Assembly (NCBI GenBank): GCA_021778515.1
Contig: JAJYCJ010000015.1
Location: forward strand, 1 to 46,758
Source: Acidobacteriota bacterium
GTDB taxonomy: Bacteria > Acidobacteriota > UBA4820 > DSQY01
Direction of reading: 5' to 3'
Length of the DNA stretch: 46,758 bases
Below are positions 10,101 through 17,582 of the stretch, piece by piece. Position 1 is the stretch's first letter. Every line of letters begins with the position of its first letter. Made by a program: the position numbers and the translations under genes. The notes below the pieces were generated by a model, which was not told the origin of the DNA, did not search any database, and saw nothing but the letters and a program-made list of their open reading frames with translations.

Positions 10101-11207
10101 GTGGGTGGAGGCGCGGATCCCTGCGACTCGGTGCACGTCAACACGGAACTTGGTTTTCGTGGCGGAGAGGTGCAAAACCTCGGACTCGTGCGCCATCTGG
10201 AGGGGGCCGGGCTTCCCTGCATCCTGGTGGCCCACGTGCGGGGACCGCTCCTCGCCAGGGCGAGGGCGGAGGGCGTGCGGATTGTCGCGTGGCACCCCCG
10301 CGGAGAACTCGACCCCTTCGCCGTCTGGCGGCTCAGGCGGGTCCTGCGCGAAGCCAGGCCCCGAATCCTGCACGCCCACACCGCTCACGCCCTGACCCTG
10401 GCGCTTCTCGCGGCCAGAGGACTGCCGGGGCTGAGCTTGGTGGCGAGCCGGCGGGTTTCCTTCCCCCTGCGCACCCCCCTTTCCCGTTGGAAATACCACA
10501 GGCCGCAGGCGGTGGTCGCCGTGAGCGGCGAAGTCAGGGATGAGCTGCTCCGTGACGGGCTCTCCGAAGAGAAGGTGCGCATCATTCACAGCGGCGTGGA
10601 TCTCGCCCGCTTCCGCTCGCTGCCCTTGAAGGAGGAGGTCCGCCAGAGGCTTGGACTTCCGGTGGAAGCCAAGGTCGTGGGCGTGGTGGGGGCCCTCGTG
10701 CCCCACAAAGGGCACCGGGTCCTGCTGGAGGCCCTCGGCGGTTGGCCCTCAAACGAGGGGAAGCCGGCCCTGGTGATGGTGGGAGAGGGACCCCTTCGGA
10801 GAGAATTGTCCTGCACAGCCGAACGGATGGGGGTTGCCGCCACCTTCCTGGGCTACGTGGAGGAGCCCGCGCCGCTCTACGCCGCGCTCGACGCGCTGGT
10901 TCTTCCTTCCCTCTCCGGCGAAGGCTCGCCTGGCGTGATCAAGGAGGCGGCGGCCGCCGGTATCCCCGTGGTGGCCACCGACGTGGGAGGGACGGCCGAA
11001 ATCCTGAGGCCTGACAGGGAAGCGCTCCTGGTTCCCCCCGGAGAACCGGTGTCCATGAGAGATGCCCTCGTCAGGTTGTTTCGAGAGCCCGGCTTAGGGG
11101 CGTCCCTCAGGGAGTCGGCCCGCAGGCGGGTCCAGGACTTCAGCATGGAGGCCATGGGCCGGGCCCACGCGCGGCTCTACGAGGAGCTGGCCGCGGCCCG
11201 GCCATGA
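10101..11207 (+). CDS. Family 4 glycosyltransferase
   Basis: This 368-residue GT-B protein has two Rossmann-like halves. VNTELGFRGGEVQ with its glycine loop lies near the N-terminus and ILHAHTAHAL follows. The C-terminal sugar-nucleotide site contains VGEGPLRREL, and SGEGSPGVIKEAAAAGIPVV is the E-x7-E motif of retaining GT4 enzymes. It probably adds a sugar to an envelope lipid or polysaccharide; donor and acceptor are unknown. The GTG at 10101 is chosen because AGGAGG ends five bases upstream; an in-frame GTG at 10095 overlaps that site. It stands alone and is divergent from prkA. Confidence 0.9.
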   Translation: MGGGADPCDSVHVNTELGFRGGEVQNLGLVRHLEGAGLPCILVAHVRGPLLARARAEGVRIVAWHPRGELDPFAVWRLRRVLREARPRILHAHTAHALTLALLAARGLPGLSLVASRRVSFPLRTPLSRWKYHRPQAVVAVSGEVRDELLRDGLSEEKVRIIHSGVDLARFRSLPLKEEVRQRLGLPVEAKVVGVVGALVPHKGHRVLLEALGGWPSNEGKPALVMVGEGPLRRELSCTAERMGVAATFLGYVEEPAPLYAALDALVLPSLSGEGSPGVIKEAAAAGIPVVATDVGGTAEILRPDREALLVPPGEPVSMRDALVRLFREPGLGASLRESARRRVQDFSMEAMGRAHARLYEELAAARP

Positions 11208-11241
11208 CCCCAAGGCCACGCACCGTTTGAGAACCCTTTAG

Positions 11242-11567
11242 CCCAAATTCCGCGATTGAAATGCGGGTGGCTTCGGCTATGGTTCAGGTTCACGGGGGGG
11301 AGACATTGTCTCTTGGACGGGGAGGGCCATGGGCTTCCTCCTCCGATTCGCAGGCAAAGCCTGACGAATCGTCGCGTTGCCCTCCGGGGCCCCGCCCCAC
11401 GGGCAAAGCCCGCTGGGGCCCCACCCCACCCTTGGGGCTTCCTCCCCCGGATCAAGTCCGGGGTCGGAGGCAACCCAAATTCCTTGGCGGGTGAAGACCG
11501 TCTTCCACGGAAACTACCATCCATGAGCCTTCCGGAGCCACTCCAATGTCCAATCGCGGGATTTGGG
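11242..11567. mobile_element. 326-bp MITE-like element, copy 1
   Basis: The element begins CCCAAATTCCGCGATTG and ends CAATCGCGGGATTTGGG, so its 17-base tips are inverted repeats with one mismatch. Weaker pairing extends to about 37 bases. It is bounded by the exact direct repeat TTTAG at 11237-11241 and 11568-11572, a 5-base target duplication. Inside are several GC-rich hairpins, for example CAGGC-AAA-GCCTG and CGGGC-AAA-GCCCG. No plausible transposase gene is present, so it is non-autonomous. A second copy lies at 26136-26461 with about 15 mismatches by hand count and no length change. It fills the gap between the converging glycosyltransferase and HTH genes. Confidence 0.82.
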
Positions 11568-11568
11568 T

Positions 11569-12186
11569 TTAGCGAAGGCCGCTTCGATTCCATCGGCAGT
11601 TGGGGAACTCGTGCCGCAGGAAGCGAAAGAGATCCCGCCGGTCGAGCGGCGCGGTGAAGCAGTGCTGGACCCCCGAGCTCTCGGCCTCTTCGAGCACCTC
11701 CACGGAGGCGCTTTTGGTCACTCCGGCGAGTCTGACGTGGGAGGTGTCGGGTCCCTCCCGGAGTCGGCGGCAGATGGAGAGACCGTCCCAGGTAGGCGCA
11801 TCCAGGTCCACCAGCAGGAGGTGCGGGTCGAACGAGGTGATCAGAAGACCGCCCTCGAAGGCCGAGGCGGTGAGGGTGACCTGGAGGTCTTCGGACCAGA
11901 GTTCGATCTCCCGGAGCTCCCTCAGAAGCCTCTCCTCGGCGAGGACGAGGACCCGCGTCCGGCCCGATTGGAAATTCTCCGGCAGAGGCATGTGATGGGC
12001 GAGCAGGAAGGTGTCCAGATCCTGTCGGCGGATTCGCCGGTGCCCTCCCGGCGTGGTGTAGGCCGGAAGCCGGCCGGTATTGATCCAGTGGCGGATGGTG
12101 TAGGGGCTGACCTGGCAGTAGCGCCCCGCCTGCCACGTGCTCAATACGCTCCTGCGAGACATGGCGGGTTCCCGGGCCTCCTTCAC
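11569..12186 (-). CDS. MerR/excisionase-type HTH protein with a degenerate receiver domain
   Basis: The 205-residue protein has an N-terminal DNA-binding helix-turn-helix, SPYTIRHWINTGRLPAYTTP followed by GGHRRIR, as in excisionase and BldC-like proteins. From about residue 75 a CheY-like receiver follows. The phosphoacceptor region is LLLVDLDAPTWDG. The N-terminal acidic pair reads EE, and the usual Lys-Pro near the end is Ala-Pro (CFTAPLD), so it is probably a pseudo-receiver. The GTG at 12186 overlaps the bactofilin stop and follows GAGG; an ATG at 12162 is an alternative. Its TAA stop lies inside the TTTAG target duplicated by the adjacent mobile element, so the gene end was preserved. 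Confidence 0.8.
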   Translation of the reverse strand: MKEAREPAMSRRSVLSTWQAGRYCQVSPYTIRHWINTGRLPAYTTPGGHRRIRRQDLDTFLLAHHMPLPENFQSGRTRVLVLAEERLLRELREIELWSEDLQVTLTASAFEGGLLITSFDPHLLLVDLDAPTWDGLSICRRLREGPDTSHVRLAGVTKSASVEVLEEAESSGVQHCFTAPLDRRDLFRFLRHEFPNCRWNRSGLR

Positions 12187-12518
12187 CCCACCTCGCGGTG
12201 CACGCCGGGCTCATTCGTCAGGATTCGGCCCTGCAACACGCCGCCGTCCTCCACCCGGAGGTGGCCGGCGCGGACGTCTCCGAGGATCTTGCCCGTGGGG
12301 CCGACAAGGGCATGGCCCGACACCCAGACGTTCCCCTCCAACACGCCGTGGACCGTCACGTCGCGTGCGGTCACTTCACCCTGGACGTGCCCCGCCTGGG
12401 CAATCGTCACCGTGAGTTTGGACCGAACGTTGCCCTCCACGGTGCCTTCGACCACCAGGTCGTCGTCGGTGACAATTCGGCCGGTGAAGCGGGTCGAGGC
12501 GTCGATGAGCGTCTCCAT
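12183..12518 (-). CDS. Bactofilin (polymer-forming cytoskeletal protein)
   Basis: This 111-residue protein consists almost entirely of the bactofilin beta-helical repeat. It starts with METLIDASTRFTGRIVTDDD and continues LVVEGTVEGNV, with regular V/G-rich turns such as GEVTARDVTVHGVLEGNVWV. Bactofilins polymerise without nucleotides into filaments that place envelope enzymes. The ATG at 12518 follows GGGGGAGG. The frame is open far upstream, but that is antisense to the regulator gene. It overlaps the HTH gene by four bases, so they form a two-gene operon. Its position between lytic transglycosylase-type genes fits a cell-shape role, by inference. Confidence 0.92.
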   Translation of the reverse strand: METLIDASTRFTGRIVTDDDLVVEGTVEGNVRSKLTVTIAQAGHVQGEVTARDVTVHGVLEGNVWVSGHALVGPTGKILGDVRAGHLRVEDGGVLQGRILTNEPGVHREVG

Positions 12519-12538
12519 GCAGGCGAACCTCCCCCATG

Positions 12539-12566
12539 AGTATACCCGCTCGGCCTTGGCCGACAA
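12539..12566 (-). promoter_or_regulatory. Candidate bactofilin operon promoter
   Basis: Minus-strand TTGTCG (12566-12561), 16 bases, TATACT (12544-12539, 5 of 6 matches) lie just upstream of the bactofilin ribosome site, predicting a leader of about 14 bases. Confidence 0.45.
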
Positions 12567-12623
12567 AGGGTAAGCAGGACGACGGGGCCGTGAGGAGCGG
12601 TTTCCCGGGCGACCAGAGTTGGG

Positions 12624-12629
12624 TATACT
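12624..12629 (+). promoter_or_regulatory. -10 box directly before the 12636 ATG (possible leaderless transcript)
   Basis: TATACT ends only six bases before the ATG at 12636, and no purine-rich ribosome site lies between them. The -35 position holds TTTCCC (12601-12606), a weak match. A transcript would start at or next to the ATG. Confidence 0.35.
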
Positions 12630-12635
12630 TCCCCC

Positions 12636-13085
12636 ATGAAGCGGATGGCCGCGTTGTTGCTCTCGATCCTCTGGCTTCCCCTCCCAGGCCAGGAGCCCCC
12701 AGCCAAACGGCCCGCTCCGGCTCCGGCGAAGGAAGGTAGCCAGGAGCGCCTCTCGACGGCGCTGGAATGGGACCGCGACTTCGACCTCCTGCTCGAGGTC
12801 GAGAATCAGCCTACTCGCGCGCAAATCCTCATCGCCTCCCGCATCGAGGGCCTGGAAAAGCAGGAGGAGAGCCTTTCCAAACAACTGGCCGATCTGAAGG
12901 CGCGCTCGGCGTCGCTGGAAGGTACCTACACCACCGAGGCCCTCCTCAAGGAGATGCTGCGCGAGGGCGTCTCCGACCTCCAGTCGGTGCAGAGGAACCT
13001 GAAAGACGACACCGATCGGACGCAGGCTCGCCTCTTTGAAGTCCAGGCCGAGCTCGCCAGGCTTCGCCGAGAGGCCGGGAGATAG
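12636..13085 (+). CDS. Small secreted coiled-coil protein, unknown function
   Basis: The 149 residues start with a signal peptide of about 19 residues (MKRMAALLLSILWLPLPGQ), with no lipobox cysteine. A Pro/Ala-rich linker (residues about 20-33) follows, then a long amphipathic, charged helix from about residue 60 to the end. Glu, Leu, Lys and Gln dominate with heptad spacing, as in periplasmic coiled-coil spacers such as YbgF-like or EnvC-like proteins. No enzymatic motif is seen. It lies three bases before the sigma-54 regulator gene and is probably co-transcribed with it. I do not recognise the family. Confidence 0.72.
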   Translation: MKRMAALLLSILWLPLPGQEPPAKRPAPAPAKEGSQERLSTALEWDRDFDLLLEVENQPTRAQILIASRIEGLEKQEESLSKQLADLKARSASLEGTYTTEALLKEMLREGVSDLQSVQRNLKDDTDRTQARLFEVQAELARLRREAGR

Positions 13086-13088
13086 TCC

Positions 13089-14453
13089 GTGCGGATCCTC
13101 CTGGCGGAAGATCGGGCCAGTCTCAGGATGGTCCTGGCGGAGACCCTGACCCGCGCCGGTTACCAAGTCGTGGAGGCGGCGGAGGGAAGGGCCGCTATGG
13201 CCCTCGTGGAGGAGGGCGGATTCGACCTCGCCCTCTTCGACCTCAAGATGCCGGTCCACAGCGGAACCCAACTGCTGCTGGCCAGCCGCGAGCGATGGCC
13301 GCTCGTTCCGGTAGTGCTCCTCACGGCCTACGGCTCCGTGGAGGTGGCCGTGTCCGCCATGAAGTCCGGCGCCTTCGACTTCCTCAGCAAACCCATAGAC
13401 ACGGACCACCTGCTCATCGTGGTGGAGAGGGCCCTTGATGCGAGCAGGCAGGAGCGTCGGCAGGAGAGCCTGGAGACCGAGCTGGGGCGCTCCCCGATCT
13501 TTCAAGGAATCGTGGGCGGGAGCGACGCGCTCCGGAAAGTGCAGGAGGAGGCGGCCAAGATCGCCCGCACGGATACGACCTGTCTGATCCTGGGCGAGAC
13601 GGGAGTGGGAAAGGAGCTCTTCGCCCGGGCGATCCACGATGGGGGGCCCCGCCGCGACGAGCCCTTCGTCGCCGTGAACTGCGCCGCCATCCCCGCCACC
13701 CTTCTGGAAAACGAGCTCTTCGGGCACGAGAAGGGCGCCTACACGGGCGCCCATGAATCCCGGATGGGACGATTCGAGCTGGCGCACCGCGGCACGATCT
13801 TCCTGGACGAGATCGGGGAGATGGGCCCCGAACTGCAGGCCAAGCTGCTGCGCGTCATCGAAGAAAAGCGCTTCACCAGGGTGGGCGGGACCCGTCCCGT
13901 GATCGTGGACGTGCGTGTCTTGTGCGCCACCAACCGGGAGCTGTCCGAACTGATCCGGGCCAAGCTCTTCCGGGAAGACCTCTACTACCGGCTGAGCGCC
14001 TTTCCCATCCGCATCCCCCCCCTCAGGGAACGCAGGGAGGACATACCGCCGCTGGCCGCCCACTTCGTGAATCACTTCCGGCAGGAACTCGCCAGACCCT
14101 CCCTGCGCCTGGTGCCCGAAGCGGAGGACTGGCTGGTTTCACAGCCGTGGCCCGGCAACGTGCGGGAGCTCATGAACCGGATCGAGCGGGCCGCCATCCT
14201 GGCGGAGGCCGACGGAGCCATCACGCCGGCCATTCTGGCCGGCGGCGGTGGCGGGACGTCCCCCTCGGTCGGCGTTCCCGAGTTCTCATCCCTGCAAGAT
14301 CCCGAGGAGTGGCTGCGGGAGGAGGAGCGTTGGCGGGCGGTCGAGATCCTTCGCCGGTGCGGCGGAGATAGGCGCCGGGCGGCCAGAATTCTGGGGCTCA
14401 CCCCCGTCCGAATGAACGAACTGCTGGCCCCTCAAGGCCAGGTGGAGCCGTGA
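13089..14453 (+). CDS. NtrC-family sigma-54-dependent response regulator
   Basis: The 454-residue protein has the three classic modules. Residues 1-120 form a receiver with the acidic pair Glu7/Asp8, phosphoacceptor Asp51 (LALFDLKMP) and conserved Lys in FLSKPID. Residues about 135-365 are the AAA+ domain with Walker A GETGVGKE, GAYTGA (the sigma-54 contact loop, normally GAFTGA) and Walker B TIFLDEIGEM. The end is a Fis-type helix-turn-helix, RRAARILGLTPVRMNELL. When phosphorylated such proteins remodel sigma-54 RNA polymerase at -24/-12 promoters. The start is GTG at 13089. No histidine kinase is adjacent. A sigma-54 promoter lies at 20665. Confidence 0.93.
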   Translation: MRILLAEDRASLRMVLAETLTRAGYQVVEAAEGRAAMALVEEGGFDLALFDLKMPVHSGTQLLLASRERWPLVPVVLLTAYGSVEVAVSAMKSGAFDFLSKPIDTDHLLIVVERALDASRQERRQESLETELGRSPIFQGIVGGSDALRKVQEEAAKIARTDTTCLILGETGVGKELFARAIHDGGPRRDEPFVAVNCAAIPATLLENELFGHEKGAYTGAHESRMGRFELAHRGTIFLDEIGEMGPELQAKLLRVIEEKRFTRVGGTRPVIVDVRVLCATNRELSELIRAKLFREDLYYRLSAFPIRIPPLRERREDIPPLAAHFVNHFRQELARPSLRLVPEAEDWLVSQPWPGNVRELMNRIERAAILAEADGAITPAILAGGGGGTSPSVGVPEFSSLQDPEEWLREEERWRAVEILRRCGGDRRRAARILGLTPVRMNELLAPQGQVEP

Positions 14454-14480
14454 ACATCTTGGATCTAACTCACGTATACT
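14451..14480 (+). promoter_or_regulatory. Candidate sppA promoter
   Basis: TGAACA (14451-14456, overlapping the regulator stop codon), an 18-base spacer and TATACT (14475-14480) match 4 and 5 of 6 consensus bases. The sppA ribosome site TAGGAG follows. Confidence 0.35.
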
Positions 14481-14504
14481 GACACTCTTGCGTAGGAGCA
14501 AACG

Positions 14505-16286
14505 ATGGATGGTTCCGTAGGCGCAGGGCAGGTTCCGACCAAGCACACCCGATGGGGGCTCTGGATCTTCCTTGCCATCCTGGGGGTCATCGTGTTGGGC
14601 GGGTTCCTTTTGGTGGTGGGTTTCGCTTCGCTCGTGAGCACCAACCAGGTGGCCGTCAAACCGGACTCCACCCTGGTGCTTTCTCTGAGCAGTCCCTTTC
14701 AGGAGTCTCCACCCGATCCGATCGCCACCCAGATCTTCCACGAAAAAATCTACAACGTCTTCGACACCGTGAGGGCTCTCGACCGCGCGGCCAAGGACGA
14801 ACGCATCAAGAGCCTGCTCATCGAACCGGGGATGGGGGGCGGAACGGGCCTGGGGAAGCTGGAACAGCTCCGGTCGGCCGTGGAACGCTTCAAGAAGAGC
14901 GGCAAGCCGGTCTGGGCCTATTACGAATCGGCCAGCACCGGCGGATATTACGTGGCCTCCTGCGCGGACAAGGTCTACGCGCCACCGTCGGGCGATCTCA
15001 TCCTAATGGGACCCGCCATGGCGCTTCCCTTCTTCGGCGGCACCCTGAAGAAGTTCGGGATCGTGCCGCAGCTCTACCACATCGGCGCCTACAAGTCCTA
15101 CTCGGACACCTTCACCCGAACCGATGCCTCCGACGCCGAGAAGGAGGCCACCAACGCCATTCTCGACAGCTTCTACGGCCAGCTCGTGGACGGGATCGCC
15201 CAGGGACGCAAGCTCAGCCCGGACCAGGTCAAGGCGGCCATCGACATGGGATTCCTGTGGGGCGATCAGATGAAGCAGCAGCGCCTGGTGGACGACCTTC
15301 TCTACCAGGACCAAGTGGAACAGGGGCTCAAGAAGATCAACGGAAACAGGGAACGATGGAACCGAATCGACATGGCCGACTACCAGAACGACCACCGGAT
15401 CAACCTCCACGAGGGGGCGAAGAAAACCGTGGCCTATGTGGTGGCCAGCGGGGACATCGTCTCCGGGGAGAAGGGCTCGAGCAACATCGGCTCCGAGACG
15501 CTCATCCGTTGGCTGAGGAAGATCGGAGAGGATAGCGGGATCTCGGCGGTGGTCCTGAGGGTGGACAGCCCCGGCGGAGATGCCCTGGCTTCAGACGTGA
15601 TCTGGCGGCAGGTGCAGGTGCTCAGAAAGTCCAAGCCGGTCGTCGTCTCCATGTCTGACTTGGCCGCTTCTGGTGGGTACTACATCTCCATGGGCTCGGA
15701 CGGAATCGTTGCCGAGCCCGGGACCATCACCGGCTCCATCGGGGTGGTGACGGGGAAGTTCGTCATCAAGGGCCTCCTGGACTTCGTGGATTTCAACATG
15801 GAGATCATGAAGCGGGGTAAGAACTCCGACCTCTTCAGCTCCTACACGCCTTACACCCCCGAGCAGGAGCAGCTCATCCAGGGCCAGATGCAGAGCTTCT
15901 ACAAGACGTTCGTCCAGAAGGCCGCGGAGGGGCGCCATAAATCCTACGAGGCTATCGACCAGGTGGGGCAGGGCAGGATCTGGTCCGGCGAAGATGCCCT
16001 CAAGCTCGGGCTGGTGGACAAGCTCGGCGGGATCGAGGAGGCCATCGCGCTGGCCAAGGAGAAGGCGGGGATACCTCCGAAGGAGGCCGTCCATATCGTC
16101 ATGTACCCGAAACCGAAGACGATCCTTCAGGCCTTCCTCGAGGAGAAGACGGATTCGCTGGTCCGCGCCCGCGAGCGCAGCGAGGTGCCGCCCGAACTCT
16201 GGCAGCTCTATCAAGAATATGAGCAGGTGCGGCCCCTGGTGTCCGAACCCTTCTCGCTGTACACGCCCATCCGGGTGACGATGTAG
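14505..16286 (+). CDS. sppA: Signal peptide peptidase SppA, 67-kDa type
   Basis: This inner-membrane S49 serine protease degrades cleaved signal peptides. The 593 residues match the long duplicated form. A single transmembrane anchor lies at about residues 19-42 (LWIFLAILGVIVLGGFLLVV) and is followed by two tandem S49 domains. The Ser/Lys dyad is split between the repeats: Lys197 in HIGAYKSYSDTF and Ser389 in SDLAASGGYYIS. RVDSPGGDALASD is also typical. The ATG follows TAGGAG by seven bases. It is preceded by the sigma-54 regulator with its own likely promoter, and followed by a structured non-coding stretch. Confidence 0.95.
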   Translation: MDGSVGAGQVPTKHTRWGLWIFLAILGVIVLGGFLLVVGFASLVSTNQVAVKPDSTLVLSLSSPFQESPPDPIATQIFHEKIYNVFDTVRALDRAAKDERIKSLLIEPGMGGGTGLGKLEQLRSAVERFKKSGKPVWAYYESASTGGYYVASCADKVYAPPSGDLILMGPAMALPFFGGTLKKFGIVPQLYHIGAYKSYSDTFTRTDASDAEKEATNAILDSFYGQLVDGIAQGRKLSPDQVKAAIDMGFLWGDQMKQQRLVDDLLYQDQVEQGLKKINGNRERWNRIDMADYQNDHRINLHEGAKKTVAYVVASGDIVSGEKGSSNIGSETLIRWLRKIGEDSGISAVVLRVDSPGGDALASDVIWRQVQVLRKSKPVVVSMSDLAASGGYYISMGSDGIVAEPGTITGSIGVVTGKFVIKGLLDFVDFNMEIMKRGKNSDLFSSYTPYTPEQEQLIQGQMQSFYKTFVQKAAEGRHKSYEAIDQVGQGRIWSGEDALKLGLVDKLGGIEEAIALAKEKAGIPPKEAVHIVMYPKPKTILQAFLEEKTDSLVRARERSEVPPELWQLYQEYEQVRPLVSEPFSLYTPIRVTM

Positions 16287-16564
16287 GAGGTTCTTGGATA
16301 GGTCGGGCAGTCGCTTGATGGACGGACCCGTCCGCCACTCCTGACGTGCGGGTCGGCCGGATGCGGGGACGAAGCCGTTTGTCCCCCATGAGGGAGGCTT
16401 TCCCTCCCTCTGCGAGGCCCGCAGGAGTGAGGTTCGCGCCTCGACAAGAATCAATCGGGCACCGGAGGGCTTTATGGTGCTGTCGCAGCGGAGAACCTCG
16501 CCCAGCCGAGCGGGGAAGCCATCCCCCGCCGCTCGGCTTGAATAGGACCAGAGAAATCAGGGGG
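16287..16564 (+). other. Non-coding stretch with nested inverted repeats
   Basis: No gene is seen here. CACTCCTG (16336-16343) pairs with CAGGAGTG (16422-16429). Between them GGGGAC (16365-16370) pairs with GTCCCC (16381-16386), and GAGGGAGG (16390-16397) pairs with CCTCCCTC (16403-16410). The arrangement suggests a folded RNA or a repetitive palindrome, but it matches no RNA class that I recognise. Confidence 0.4.
16504..16538 (+). terminator. GC-rich hairpin, possible terminator after sppA
   Basis: AGCCGAGCG (16504-16512) pairs perfectly with CGCTCGGCT (16530-16538), with further GGG/CCC pairing inside. No T-run follows, so intrinsic termination is uncertain. Confidence 0.35.
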
Positions 16565-16593
16565 TTGACTCCTCCCGCTGGATGGGTTAGTCT
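16565..16593 (+). promoter_or_regulatory. Candidate promoter for the second lytic transglycosylase
   Basis: TTGACT (16565-16570), 17 bases, TAGTCT (16588-16593). The -35 is strong and the -10 weak (3 of 6). Confidence 0.35.
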
Positions 16594-16641
16594 GCCCGCG
16601 ACGCGGGGGGAGTGAACCACCCGCATGGAGGTCCTTGTCGA

Positions 16642-17256
16642 TTGAAAATCCACAACTTTCTGGTAGTTGCAATGCTGGGGGCGTGCGCTCTCCTGGTCAA
16701 CGTGTGGAGCAAGCCCCTCTCCTCTCCCAGCCCCGTGGCGGTGGTCGAGGCCAGGGACGGGTTGCGGCCGCTCAAGAACGAGGTGAGGCGCCTGCTCAAC
16801 GAGGCACTTCGCTACAACGGACAGCGGTGGTCCCAGGCCGACTTTGATCAGGCCTCCGCCGCGATCGTGCGGGTGGTGGTCACCTACCAGTACTCCCCGA
16901 TGCTCGTCCTGAGCCTCATCCAGATGGAGAGCTCCTTCCGGCTCGATGCCGTCTCCAGCCAGGGCGCGGTGGGGCTGACACAGATCCTCCCTTCCACCGC
17001 AGACGCCGTAGCCAAAGCGCTCCACAAAGCACCTTCCACCGCCGAGGAGCTGAAAGATCCCAGCCTCAACATCGAGCTCGGGTTTGCCTATCTATTCCAA
17101 CTGCAAGAGAGCCTGGGGTCTCAGGAGGCGGCCTTGGCCGCCTACAACGCAGGTCCGGCCGTTGTCCAACGCAGGGTGGGCCTGCCCCTTCCCATGGCCG
17201 AATACAGGCGGGAGATCTCGCGGGGTGAGGCGACGGTCTTCCACTGGATGAAATAA
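16642..17256 (+). CDS. Exported SLT-domain lytic transglycosylase (second)
   Basis: With a TTG start at 16642 the product is 204 residues and opens with a hydrophobic signal or anchor segment (MKIHNFLVVAMLGACALLVN). GGAGG lies ten bases upstream of this TTG. A GTG at 16612 would add ten residues before the signal and is less likely. The SLT domain shows the catalytic Glu96 in SLIQMESSFRLDAVSSQGAV, then GLTQILPST and AAYNAG. It should cleave peptidoglycan glycan strands. The N-terminal linker differs from that of the enzyme at 7087, so the two are not recent duplicates. nfuA follows after 89 bases. Confidence 0.87.
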   Translation: MKIHNFLVVAMLGACALLVNVWSKPLSSPSPVAVVEARDGLRPLKNEVRRLLNEALRYNGQRWSQADFDQASAAIVRVVVTYQYSPMLVLSLIQMESSFRLDAVSSQGAVGLTQILPSTADAVAKALHKAPSTAEELKDPSLNIELGFAYLFQLQESLGSQEAALAAYNAGPAVVQRRVGLPLPMAEYRREISRGEATVFHWMK

Positions 17257-17345
17257 CCCAGCCCGCGATCGGTACCGGCCTTCAGGGATGATCTAGGGCA
17301 CCGCCCTGCCCTACAGTCTTGGGGTACGGTGTGAAGGAGGTCCGC

Positions 17346-17576
17346 ATGCCCGAAGGTTTTGATGCGCGTGTCCGCGAAGTGATCGCCAGGATCCGCCCCG
17401 CCTTGCAGATGGACGGGGGGGACATCGAAATCGTGGAAATCAAGGAGCCCAACCTGACGGTCCGGCTGGTGGGAGCCTGCCACGGCTGCCCCAGCGCGGT
17501 CTACACCCTCTACCAGGGCGTCTATGGTGAACTGAAGCGGAGCGTCCCCGAGTTCGGCGAACTCTTCGCCGTCTGA
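17346..17576 (+). CDS. NifU-like C-terminal-domain protein (Nfu scaffold)
   Basis: The 76-residue protein is a stand-alone NifU C-terminal domain. LQMDGGDIEIVEI and VGACHGCPSA, with Cys45-x-x-Cys48, form the classic iron-sulfur cluster-carrying loop. Such Nfu proteins deliver [4Fe-4S] clusters to client enzymes. ATG 17346 follows AAGGAGG; the frame extends nine codons upstream without a better start. The next gene begins six bases after its stop, which implies co-transcription with AMMECR1. That pairing fits radical-SAM associated biology by family knowledge, although the radical SAM partner is not in this window. Confidence 0.9.
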   Translation: MPEGFDARVREVIARIRPALQMDGGDIEIVEIKEPNLTVRLVGACHGCPSAVYTLYQGVYGELKRSVPEFGELFAV

Positions 17577-17582
17577 ACTTTC

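Noticed and set aside
9993-10715. An N-terminal extension of prkA
   Set aside because: It would overlap the glycosyltransferase gene and has no PrkA similarity; GAGGAGG marks the start at 9992.
11256-11657. Open frames within and across the 326-bp element (and the equivalents at 26107-26515)
   Set aside because: Present on several frames because of GC content; they run past the element ends into unrelated flanks, and no transposase motif is seen.
12183-14075. A long upstream extension of the bactofilin frame
   Set aside because: Only the last 111 residues are bactofilin; the rest is antisense to the sigma-54 regulator, and a good ribosome site and promoter precede position 12518.
16482-16497. 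A possible second sigma-54 site (GG and GC ten bases apart near 16483-16496)
   Set aside because: Apart from the spacing, the surrounding bases do not match TGGCAC or TTGCT.
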